64,000 nucleotides of DNA. Source: Streptomyces sp. SAI-127. GTDB taxonomy: Bacteria > Actinomycetota > Actinomycetes > Streptomycetales > Streptomycetaceae. Shown one piece after another: positions 17,033 through 24,772 of the stretch. The position numbers and the translations under genes are program-made. Below the pieces are notes generated by a model that was not told the DNA's origin, ran no database searches, and worked only from the letters and a program-made list of their open reading frames with translations. The DNA is taken from contig NZ_JARXYJ010000001.1 in the NCBI RefSeq assembly GCF_029894425.1, positions 1,178,001 to 1,242,000 on the forward strand. The letters run 5' to 3'. Position 1 is the stretch's first letter. The number at the start of each line of letters is the position of its first letter.

Positions 17033-17330
17033 GAACTCTGCGGGCTCCTCTCACCCTGCGACGCCCCCCGCCATCACGGGCGCCACAGCAGCGACCGCCC
17101 GGGACACCCCGGACCACCCGGACGACATCGCACTGCTGCTCGCCACCCGGCGCGCGGCACCCCCGCCCCAGCCGCACTGAGCCTCTGCGGCCTCCTCTCA
17201 CCCTGCGACACCCCCGCCACCACGGGCGCCACAGCAGCGACCGCCCGGGACACCCCGGACCACTCGGACGACACCGCACTACTGCTCGCCACCCGGCGCG
17301 CGGCAAACCCCCGCCCGGGCCGCACTGAGG
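16943..17330. repeat. Tandem duplication of the phosphatase 3' end
   Basis: The sequence starting GCGACCGCCCGG occurs at 16943 (inside the gene), 17091 and 17237, a period of 148 then 146 bp. Each copy carries the last part of the gene (GACATCGCACTGCTGCTCG, then the PQPH-stop region) and the following CTCACCCTGCGAC spacer. Copies 2 and 3 are therefore untranslated echoes of the C-terminus; copy 3 is the most diverged. Confidence 0.93.
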
Positions 17331-17403
17331 AGGGTCTGTGGCTGTTCTGTCACACCGTGTGACGCCCCTCGCCTCCTGGGGCGCGGCAGTGTAGACATGG
17401 CAC
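17033..17403. other. Intergenic region made mostly of gene-end duplicates
   Basis: Apart from the duplicated 3' ends of the upstream phosphatase (to about 17330), the remaining 70 bp should hold the promoter of the next phosphatase gene; GTGTAGACA at 17390-17398 resembles a -10 element very close to the start codon. No further gene is seen. Confidence 0.6.
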
Positions 17404-20196
17404 ATGGTCCGACTCCTGGGCCGCTCCGGGGGCGGGTCGGCCCGTCGCCCCGGCGGCCCCCGCTCACCGCAGACACCCGACGGCGCTCACGACCAGCACG
17501 AGGGCCCGCCGAGGGGCAGTTCGCCCACGCGGGTGGAGCGCGACGGGGCCCGGACGCGACGGCGGCCGGGAGCCCTGCGGGCGGCGGTCGGCGGACGCAG
17601 CGTGGCCGGACAGGTGTTCGTCCTGCAGGTCGTGATCGTCCTGCTGCTGGTCGTGGCCGCGGTGGTCACGCTGGTGCTCCAGGTGCGGCACGACAGCACA
17701 GTGGAGGCCCGCAACCGTTCCGTGGCCGTGGCCGAGGCCTTCGCCAACGCTCCGGGCACCGCGGAGGCCCTCAGCTCCCCCAACCCGTCGGCGGTGCTCC
17801 AGCCGCGCGCCGAGGCGGCCCGCCGGGCGACCGACGTGGACTTCATCGTCGTCATGGACACCGACGGCATCCGCTACACGCACCCCAAGAAGGACCGCAT
17901 CGGAAAGAAGTTCGTCGGGAACATCGAGCCCGCCCTGGCCGGGCGCGTCGTGACCGAGGACATCACGGGAACCATCGGACCGCTCGTGCAGGCCGTCGTC
18001 CCCGTCAAGGCGGACGACGGGAAGGTCGTCGGCCTGGTGTCGGCCGGTATCACCACGGCGAAGGTGGGCGGCACCGCGAACCAGCAGCTGCCGCTGCTCC
18101 TGATGGCCGGCGCCGTGGGACTCGCCCTCGCCACCGGCGGCACCGCGCTGGTCAGCAGACGGCTGCTGCGCCAGACGCACGGTCTGGGGCCGCACGAGAT
18201 GACCCGCATGTACGAGCACCACGACGCGGTCCTGCACGCCGTACGGGAGGGCGTGCTCATCGTCGGCGGCGAGGGGCGGCTGCTGCTCGCCAACGACGAG
18301 GCCCACCGGCTGCTCGACCTGCCCGCCGACGCAGAGGGCCGGCACGTCCTCGACCTCGCCCTGCCCGCCGACACCGCCGGGCTGCTGGCCTCCGGGCGGG
18401 TGGCCACCGACGAGGTGCACCGGGTCAAGGACCGGCTCCTGGCGGTCAACCAGCGGCCCACCGACATCCAGGGCGGCCCACCCGGCAGCGTCGCCACCCT
18501 GCGCGACTCGACCGAGCTGCGCGCCCTGTCCGGGCGCGCCGAGGCGGCCCGCGAACGCCTCGACATGCTGTACGACGCCACGGTGGGCATCGGGACGAGC
18601 CTGGACGTCACCCGCACCGCCGAGGAACTGGCCGAGCTCTCCGTGCCGCGGTTCTCGGACTTCGCCACCGTCGACCTGTTCGACGCGGTGCTCAGCGGCG
18701 GCCAGCCGGAGGCGGCGACCGCCCTGCGCCGCACCGCGCTCAGCGGGATCCGCGAGGACGCCCCGCTGTACAAGGTCGGTGAGCGGATCCCCCTGGCCGA
18801 CGCCGCTCCCCAGGCCCGCGGCATCACCAGCGGCCGGGCCGTCCTGGAGCCCCGTCTCGCCGAGGCCACCGGGTGGCGCGCGCAGGACCTGGAGCGCTCC
18901 ACCCAGGTCATCGAGTACGGCATCCACTCGCTGATCGCCGTCCCCCTGCGGGTCGGCGATCTCGTCCTGGGCACCGTCAGCTTCTGGCGCTCGGACAAGC
19001 CCCAGCCCTTCGACACCGACGAGGTCGCCCTCGCCGAGGAGCTCGTGACCCGGGCCGCGGTCTCCATCGACAACGCCCGCCGCTACACCCGCGAGCACAC
19101 CATGGCGGTCACGCTCCAGCGCAGTCTGCTGCCGCGCCGGCTGCCCGAGCAGGACGCCCTGGACATCGCCTACAAGTACCTGCCGGCGCAGGCCGGGGTG
19201 GGCGGCGACTGGTTCGACGTACTGCCGCTGTCCGGTGCGCGGGTCGCGCTCGTGGTCGGCGACGTCGTGGGGCACGGGCTGCACGCCGCGGCCACGATGG
19301 GGCGGCTGCGCACGGCGGTGCACAACTTCTCCGCGCTCGACCTGCCGCCCGACGAACTGCTCGCGCTGCTCGACGAGTTGGTCGCCCGGATCGACCAGGA
19401 CGAGGCGGAGGAGAGCGGCAACTCCCCCGTCACCGGCGCGACCTGTCTGTACGCCGTCTACGACCCGGTCTCGCGGCTGTGCACGATCGCCCGGGCCGGC
19501 CATCCGCCGCCCGCCCTCATCCACCCCGACGGCAGCGTCGAGTACCCCGACGTGCCCGCCGGTCCTCCGCTCGGCCTCGGCGGCCTGCCGTTCGAGACGG
19601 CCGACCTGGAACTCGCCGAGGGCAGCCGCCTGGTGCTCTACACGGACGGGCTCGTGGAGGACCGCGAGCGCGACATCGACGTGGGCCTCGAGCTGCTCCG
19701 CACAGCCCTGGAGCAGGCGGGACCCTCGCCCGAGGACACCTGCCGGGCGGTACTGGACGCGCGGCTGCCGGCCCGCGCCACCGACGACATCGCGCTGATC
19801 GTGGCCCGCACCCGGGCGCTCGCCGCCGACCGGATGGCCGAGTGGCAGGTGCCCGCCGACCCGGCGGCCGTGTCAGACGTCCGGGCGGCGGTGTCCCGAC
19901 AGCTGGCCCTCTGGGACCTGGACGAGCTCGCGTTCACGTCGGAGCTGATCCTGAGCGAGCTCGTCACCAACGCCATCCGCTACGGCGGCGACCCCATCCA
20001 TGTGCGCATGCTGTGCGACCGCACCCTGATCTGCGAGGTCTTCGACAGCAGCAGCACTTCACCGCATCTGCGATACGCGGCGATGACCGACGAGGGCGGC
20101 CGCGGCCTGTTCCTCGTCGCCCAGCTCAGCGACCGCTGGGGCACCCGGTACACCCCGGAGGGCAAGGTCATCTGGGCCGAACAGCCGTTGCCGTGA
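17404..20196 (+). CDS. Membrane SpoIIE phosphatase with Cache, PAS, GAF and kinase domains
   Basis: The 930-residue protein (start ATG 17404; no clear ribosome site, so the exact N-terminus is uncertain) has a basic cytoplasmic leader, a transmembrane helix at about 66-88, an extracytoplasmic single-Cache sensor (90-225, with FIVVMDTDGIRYTHP and SAGITTAKV as in CitA-type sensors), a second transmembrane helix (about 230-252), PAS (275-375), GAF (388-562), PP2C/SpoIIE (575-795, VGGDWFDVLPL, GDVVGHGLHAA, LYTDGLVEDRE) and a C-terminal HATPase_c domain (805-930, ELVTNAIRYGGD, GRGLFLVAQLSDRWG). Phosphatase and anti-sigma kinase in one chain suggest a self-contained partner-switching sensor for an external ligand. 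Confidence 0.93.
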   Translation: MVRLLGRSGGGSARRPGGPRSPQTPDGAHDQHEGPPRGSSPTRVERDGARTRRRPGALRAAVGGRSVAGQVFVLQVVIVLLLVVAAVVTLVLQVRHDSTVEARNRSVAVAEAFANAPGTAEALSSPNPSAVLQPRAEAARRATDVDFIVVMDTDGIRYTHPKKDRIGKKFVGNIEPALAGRVVTEDITGTIGPLVQAVVPVKADDGKVVGLVSAGITTAKVGGTANQQLPLLLMAGAVGLALATGGTALVSRRLLRQTHGLGPHEMTRMYEHHDAVLHAVREGVLIVGGEGRLLLANDEAHRLLDLPADAEGRHVLDLALPADTAGLLASGRVATDEVHRVKDRLLAVNQRPTDIQGGPPGSVATLRDSTELRALSGRAEAARERLDMLYDATVGIGTSLDVTRTAEELAELSVPRFSDFATVDLFDAVLSGGQPEAATALRRTALSGIREDAPLYKVGERIPLADAAPQARGITSGRAVLEPRLAEATGWRAQDLERSTQVIEYGIHSLIAVPLRVGDLVLGTVSFWRSDKPQPFDTDEVALAEELVTRAAVSIDNARRYTREHTMAVTLQRSLLPRRLPEQDALDIAYKYLPAQAGVGGDWFDVLPLSGARVALVVGDVVGHGLHAAATMGRLRTAVHNFSALDLPPDELLALLDELVARIDQDEAEESGNSPVTGATCLYAVYDPVSRLCTIARAGHPPPALIHPDGSVEYPDVPAGPPLGLGGLPFETADLELAEGSRLVLYTDGLVEDRERDIDVGLELLRTALEQAGPSPEDTCRAVLDARLPARATDDIALIVARTRALAADRMAEWQVPADPAAVSDVRAAVSRQLALWDLDELAFTSELILSELVTNAIRYGGDPIHVRMLCDRTLICEVFDSSSTSPHLRYAAMTDEGGRGLFLVAQLSDRWGTRYTPEGKVIWAEQPLP

Positions 20197-20220
20197 CCCG
20201 GTTCGAGGGCCTTCGCCACC

Positions 20221-20237
20221 CATAAGGTGATCTTATG
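20221..20237. promoter_or_regulatory. Inverted repeat upstream of fprA
   Basis: CATAAG-GTGAT-CTTATG has perfect 6-bp arms with a 5-bp spacer, 93 bp before fprA and 24 bp after the upstream stop. It is AT-richer than its surroundings, as expected of an operator; it is too weak for a terminator. Confidence 0.45.
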
Positions 20238-20265
20238 AGCCCATAGACCGGACCCGCGTACCGAC

Positions 20266-20284
20266 TTAGGCTTGCCTTAGCTTA
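20266..20284. promoter_or_regulatory. Candidate iron box (DmdR/IdeR type)
   Basis: TTAGGCTTGCCTTAGCTTA agrees at 14 of 19 positions with the DtxR-family consensus TTAGGTTAGCCTAACCTAA, and a further CTTAGGCTT overlaps its right end. It lies 46 bp before fprA, in the promoter zone. Iron-dependent repression of a ferredoxin reductase would make sense, but the assignment is by eye. Confidence 0.55.
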
Positions 20285-20329
20285 GGCTTCCCTCGAGTTG
20301 ATCTGTCGCCGCTCGAAGGGAACCTGATC

Positions 20330-21694
20330 ATGCCCCGCCCCCTGCGGGTAGCCATCGTCGGAGCCGGCCCCGCCGGGATCTACGCCGCCGACGCGCTGCT
20401 CAAGTCCGATGTGGCCACCGAACCCGGTGTCTCCATCGACCTCTTCGAGCGGATGCCGGCCCCGTTCGGACTGATCCGTTACGGAGTGGCTCCGGACCAC
20501 CCCCGGATCAAGGGCATCATCACGGCCCTGCACCAGGTGCTCGACAAGCCGCAGATCCGCCTCTTCGGCAACGTCGACTACCCGACCGACATCAGCCTGG
20601 ACGACCTGCGCGCGTTCTACGACGCCGTGATCTTCTCCACGGGCGCGACCGCCGACCGCGAACTGCGCATACCGGGCATCGAGCTCGATGGCTCGTACGG
20701 CGCCGCCGACTTCGTCTCCTGGTACGACGGCCACCCGGACGTGCCGCGCACCTGGCCCCTGGAGGCCGAGAAGGTCGCCGTCCTCGGCGTCGGCAACGTC
20801 GCGCTCGACGTGGCGCGCGTCCTGGCCAAAACGGCCGACGAACTCCTGCCGACGGAGATCCCGCCGAACGTCTACGAGGGCCTCAAGGCCAACAAGGCGC
20901 TGGAGGTCCACGTCTTCGGCCGCCGTGGCCCGGCGCAGGCGAAGTTCTCCCCGATGGAACTGCGCGAGCTGGACCACTCCCCCAACATCGAGGTCATCGT
21001 CGACCCCGAGGACATCGACTACGACGAGGGCTCGATCGAGACCCGGCGCGGCAACAAGCAGGCCGACATGGTCGCCAAGACCCTGGAGAACTGGGCGATC
21101 CGCGATGTCGGCGACCGTCCGCACAAACTGTTCCTGCACTTCTTCGAGTCGCCCACCGAGATCCTCGGCGAGGACGGCAAGGTCGTCGGTCTGCGCACCG
21201 AGCGCACCGCCCTCGACGGCACCGGCAACGTCAAGGGCACCGGCGAGTTCAAGGACTGGGACGTCAGCGCGGTCTACCGCGCGGTCGGCTACCTCTCCGA
21301 CAAGCTGCCCAAGCTGCCCTGGGACATCGACTCGGGCACGGTCCCGGACGAGGGCGGCCGGGTCATGCAGGAGAGCGGCGAGCACCTGCAGTCGACGTAC
21401 GTCACCGGCTGGATCCGGCGCGGCCCGGTGGGCCTGATCGGCCACACCAAGGGCGATGCCAACGAGACGGTCTCGAACCTCCTGGACGACTTCGCGAACG
21501 ACCGCCTGCAGACCCCGGGTTCGCCCGAGCCGGAGGCCGTGGACGCGTTCCTCGGTGAGCGTGGCGTCCGCTTCACCACCTGGGAGGGCTGGTACAAGCT
21601 GGACGCCGCCGAGAAGGCGCTGGGCGAGCCGCAGGGCCGCGCGCGCGTGAAGCTCGTCGAGCGCGAGGACATGCTGCGCGAGAGCGGCGCCTGA
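20330..21694 (+). CDS. fprA: Ferredoxin--NADP+ reductase, FprA/adrenodoxin-reductase type
   Basis: A 454-residue flavoenzyme aligned in outline with mycobacterial FprA. The FAD site is AIVGAGPAGIYAADAL at residues 8-23, followed by FERMPAPFGLIRYGVAPDHPRIK; the NADPH site is LGVGNVALDVARVLA near residue 155, with FGRRGPAQAKFS; and the C-terminal TGWIRRGPVGLIGHTKGDANETV is characteristic. It passes electrons from NADPH to small ferredoxins, for example those serving cytochromes P450. It is monocistronic, with a candidate iron box upstream and a strong terminator downstream. Confidence 0.96.
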   Translation: MPRPLRVAIVGAGPAGIYAADALLKSDVATEPGVSIDLFERMPAPFGLIRYGVAPDHPRIKGIITALHQVLDKPQIRLFGNVDYPTDISLDDLRAFYDAVIFSTGATADRELRIPGIELDGSYGAADFVSWYDGHPDVPRTWPLEAEKVAVLGVGNVALDVARVLAKTADELLPTEIPPNVYEGLKANKALEVHVFGRRGPAQAKFSPMELRELDHSPNIEVIVDPEDIDYDEGSIETRRGNKQADMVAKTLENWAIRDVGDRPHKLFLHFFESPTEILGEDGKVVGLRTERTALDGTGNVKGTGEFKDWDVSAVYRAVGYLSDKLPKLPWDIDSGTVPDEGGRVMQESGEHLQSTYVTGWIRRGPVGLIGHTKGDANETVSNLLDDFANDRLQTPGSPEPEAVDAFLGERGVRFTTWEGWYKLDAAEKALGEPQGRARVKLVEREDMLRESGA

Positions 21695-21700
21695 TCCGCA

Positions 21701-21752
21701 CGCGACGCCGGTCGTGCCGCAGCCTCGCAGGGGCGGCGCGACCGGCGTCGCG
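21701..21752 (+). terminator. Strong hairpin terminator after fprA
   Basis: A 20-bp stem with a single G-T wobble (CGCGACGCCGGTCGTGCCGC at 21701-21720 pairing with 21733-21752) and a 12-nt loop begins 6 bp after the fprA stop codon. Confidence 0.92.
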
Positions 21753-21851
21753 CTGTTCGGTCGTGCTGTTCACGGAACCCTCCCCGCCGTCCGGTCGTTC
21801 CTTCCGTGTCCGTACGACCGTGCGGGCGGAGGCGGGACGAACGGGGCGGGT

Positions 21852-23024
21852 GTGGCACGCGTACTGGTCATCGGCGGGGGCATCGCCGGTACGGCCGCGG
21901 CCCTGGCGCTGCACAAGGCGGGCTTCGAGGCCGAGGTGCACGAGGCCCATCCGGACTCGGCCGAGGACATCGGCGCGTTCCTCACCCTGGCGAGCAACGG
22001 CATGCGCGCCCTGGCCCAGTTGGACGCCTCCGCGGTGGTGACGGCGGTCGGCTTCCCGCTGACCTCGCTGCGGGTCATGGACGACACCGGCACCGAGATG
22101 GCGCACGCGCCCATGGGCGCGGCCTCCGACCCGCTGCTGCGCTACCGGTGCCTGCGCCGCGGCGACCTCAACACCGCGCTCCAGGCCGAGGCCGCGCGCC
22201 GGGGCATCACCGTCCGGCACGGCGCACGGCTCGCCTCGGTCGAGGACGGCCCCGACGGCGTCACCGCGCGCTTCGCCGACGGCACCGCCGCGACCGGCGA
22301 CCTGCTGATCGGCGCCGACGGCCTGAACTCCGCCGTACGACAGTCGATCTCGCCCGGGACGCGGCCGTTCTACGCCGGCCAGTACGTCTTCTACGGCTAC
22401 ACACGCGCCGCGTCTGCTCCCGGCACGGACGCGTGCATCACCATGGTCCGCGGCAGCGGGGCCGCCTTCGGCTACGCGGTGTCGCCCGACGGGGAGACGT
22501 ACTGGTTCGCCCGGGTGACCGGAGGCCCGCTGCCCGCCGAGGAGTTGGCGCAGGGCACGCCCGCGCACTGGCGCGATCTGCTGCTGCCGCTGCTGCGCAA
22601 GGACACCACCCCGGCCGCCGGCCTGGTCGCGGCCACCGGCGACGACCTCATGGTCACCCATGCCACCGAGATCCCCACCGGCACCCAGTGGCGCTCCGGG
22701 CGGACTCTGCTCATCGGTGATGCCGCCCACGCCGCCTCCCCCGCGACCGGCCAGGGCGCCTCGATGGCACTGGAGGACGCCGTGGTCCTCGCCAAGTCCC
22801 TGCGGGACGCGCCGGACACGGATGCCGCCCTCGCCCTCTACGAGACGCTCCGCCGCCCGCGCGTGGAGCACAACATCACCGTCAGCGGCAACATCTCCCG
22901 GGGCACCCCCACCCCCTCGGCCGCCGCCCGCCCCTCCGACGAGGACCTCGTCCGGCTCCTGGAGTGGGGCGGGGACCTCTGGGCCGAGCATCAGGTGGAG
23001 AAGGGTCAGCGCTTCGGAATTTGA
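21852..23024 (+). CDS. FAD-dependent monooxygenase
   Basis: The 390-residue protein starts at GTG 21852. It shows the aromatic-hydroxylase (class A flavin monooxygenase) signature: GGGIAGTAAALALHKAG with the following acidic residue for ADP binding, the DG-type motif LLIGADGLNSAVRQ near residue 155, and GDAAHAASPATGQGASMALEDAVVLA near residue 295 that contacts the flavin. It hydroxylates or epoxidises a small organic substrate using NAD(P)H and oxygen. The MarR-type gene directly downstream in the same orientation could have regulated it, but that gene is broken. Confidence 0.9.
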   Translation: MARVLVIGGGIAGTAAALALHKAGFEAEVHEAHPDSAEDIGAFLTLASNGMRALAQLDASAVVTAVGFPLTSLRVMDDTGTEMAHAPMGAASDPLLRYRCLRRGDLNTALQAEAARRGITVRHGARLASVEDGPDGVTARFADGTAATGDLLIGADGLNSAVRQSISPGTRPFYAGQYVFYGYTRAASAPGTDACITMVRGSGAAFGYAVSPDGETYWFARVTGGPLPAEELAQGTPAHWRDLLLPLLRKDTTPAAGLVAATGDDLMVTHATEIPTGTQWRSGRTLLIGDAAHAASPATGQGASMALEDAVVLAKSLRDAPDTDAALALYETLRRPRVEHNITVSGNISRGTPTPSAAARPSDEDLVRLLEWGGDLWAEHQVEKGQRFGI

Positions 23025-23059
23025 GCCCGAGCGACCTGTGCCCGACGAAGGAGCCGCCC

Positions 23060-23632
23060 GTGCCCGGCCGGCGATCCATCACCCAAGCCGAGAAGCTCGC
23101 GGCCGAGAAGCTCGGTGGCTTCCCGATCCGCCGGGACCAGATGGCGGCCGTGGCGAACATCTACCGGGCGCGTCCGCGGTGCGCCAGCACCTGGAGAACT
23201 CCGTGCTGCGAGGCTCCGACCTGACCTGGGACGGCGTTCGTCGTGCTGTGGGTCGTCCGGGTGTGGGGCGAGTCCGAGACCCGGCACGTGGCGGAGGAGG
23301 CCGGGATCTCCAAGGGCACGCTTACCGGTGTCTCGCGGACCCTGGAGTCGCGCGGGCTGCTGAGCCGGGCCGGGCACCCCACCGACGGGCGGCTCGTCCT
23401 GCTCAGGCTCACCGATGAGGGCGAGGAGCTGATGCGGCGGGTGTTCCCGGCGTTCAACGAGGAGGAGGCCTTCGTGACGGCCGGCCTCAGCGACACCGAG
23501 TGCCGGGGCCTCGCGGAAGGGCTGCGGAAGGTCGTGCTCCAGGTGGAGGAGCACGGCGAGGAGCGCCGCCGCGACCTGCTGGGCGGCTCCGAGCCCGCTC
23601 CGCGGCGCAGCGGGCGGCGCCCCAAGGCCTGA
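23060..23632 (+). pseudogene. MarR-family regulator interrupted by two compensating frameshifts
   Basis: Starting at GTG 23060 (CGAAGGAG upstream), the frame encodes GRRSITQAEKLAAEKLGG and IRRDQMAAVANIYRA, then leaves the family at about 23170, where one C appears to be missing. The next frame then reads SAVRQHLENSVLRGSDLTW, and at TGGGACG (about 23228-23234) an extra G restores the first frame, giving the winged-helix part (SETRHVAEEAGISKGTLTGVSRTLESRGLL). Between the two, the original frame has a TGA at 23222. The wing and C-terminal helices are intact. Either this is a real null allele or there are two assembly errors. Confidence 0.8.
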
Positions 23633-23638
23633 CCCCCC

Positions 23639-24616
23639 TCAGGAGAACAGCGCCTGGATGTCCGGCTTCCTGCCGCCGAAGATGCCGTCCTCCTCACCGA
23701 GGGCGGCGAGCTTCTCCAGCGAGGCCGTGTCGACCTGGGGCGGCCAGGCCGGGAGGATGAGCTTGGTCAGCACGTCGCCGCTGATCTTGGTGTAGACGGT
23801 GAGGATCTGCCGGGCCTCGTCCGGGTGGCCGGTCGCGTACTTCAGCGACTCCGTCATGGCCTCGGTGAACTTCTTCACCAGATCGGGGTTCTGCTGTGCG
23901 ATCTTCGTCGAGGTGAACCAGGTCGCGACCGTGAGCTTCGGGTCGGTCTCGGCGAAGGGCGAGGCGATGACCCTTGCGCCCTGCGCCTTGGCGACCGTCT
24001 GGGCCGGCTCGCCCATCCACGCGGCATCCACACGGCCGCCGTCCAGCGCGGCCGGCATCTGGTCGAAGGGGATCTCGACGAACTTCACCTTCGCCGGGTC
24101 GCCGCCGTCCTCGCGCACCGACTCGCGGACCGTGGTGTCCCCGATGTTCTGGAGGGTGTTCACGGCGACCGAGCGTCCGGCCAGGTCCTTCGCGGACTTC
24201 ACCGGGCTGTCCTTCTTCACCAGGACGCCGGTGACGTCGGCCCCCACCTTGCCGTTGGAAGCAGCCCCGTTGACCACCGACTTCACGGGGACGCCCTTGG
24301 TCTGCGCGAGCATCAGGGACGTGGTGTTGCTGAAGCCGAACTGGAACTGGCCGCTCACCACTCCGGGAATGATCGCCGCACCGCCCTGCGCGGTCACCAT
24401 CTCCAGCTCGATCCCGCGACTGGCGAAGAACCCCTTCTTCTGCCCGAGATAGAGCGGCGCCACGTCGACGATGGGGATGACACCGACCGTGACCTGGGTT
24501 TTCTTCGCTCCGCCCGCGGACGAGGTGCCGCCGCTCCCGGAGTCCGACGATCCGCATCCGGCGGCACCCGCGAGGGTCACCACCGCAACGGCAAGTCCGA
24601 GCACACGCCTTTGCAT
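23639..24616 (-). CDS. NMT1/SsuA-type substrate-binding lipoprotein
   Basis: A 325-residue periplasmic-type binding protein. Residues 1-21 are a lipoprotein signal with lipobox LAGAAGC (Cys21). A Gly/Ser linker leads to the type-2 binding fold of the NMT1/ABC aliphatic-sulfonate family: VTVGVIPIVDVAPLYLGQKKGFFASRGIELEMV, QFGFSNTTSLMLAQ and the hinge AVNTLQNIGDTTVRE. It would bind a small ligand (sulfonate, nitrate, pyrimidine precursor or similar) and hand it to an ABC permease. No permease or ATPase gene lies on either side, so it is an orphan within this window. A near-perfect palindrome lies upstream. Confidence 0.9.
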   Translation of the reverse strand: MQRRVLGLAVAVVTLAGAAGCGSSDSGSGGTSSAGGAKKTQVTVGVIPIVDVAPLYLGQKKGFFASRGIELEMVTAQGGAAIIPGVVSGQFQFGFSNTTSLMLAQTKGVPVKSVVNGAASNGKVGADVTGVLVKKDSPVKSAKDLAGRSVAVNTLQNIGDTTVRESVREDGGDPAKVKFVEIPFDQMPAALDGGRVDAAWMGEPAQTVAKAQGARVIASPFAETDPKLTVATWFTSTKIAQQNPDLVKKFTEAMTESLKYATGHPDEARQILTVYTKISGDVLTKLILPAWPPQVDTASLEKLAALGEEDGIFGGRKPDIQALFS

Positions 24617-24663
24617 GGGGCCCTCCTGACGAGGCGTCAGAGCGCCTCACGACCCGCCCACTG

Positions 24664-24679
24664 ATGTTGTGCACATCAT
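24664..24679. promoter_or_regulatory. 16-bp palindrome between divergent genes
   Basis: ATGTTGTGCACATCAT is symmetric around TGTGCACA, with one mismatched pair. It is 48 bp from the binding-protein start and about 95 bp from the hydrolase start, so it could serve either divergent gene. The form resembles GntR-type operators. Confidence 0.5.
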
Positions 24680-24772
24680 TGACGCCCGCAATGTACACGC
24701 CTACTTTCGCCGGTGTCAGTCCCCCCGACCGCAGGAAAATACGGACTGCCCCCAAGGAGCCCACGTCTCGTG

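Noticed and set aside
17397..18782. Open frame from ATG 17397, seven bases before the phosphatase start
   Set aside because: The frame differs from the phosphatase and yields an Arg/Ala/Gly-rich sequence without domains.
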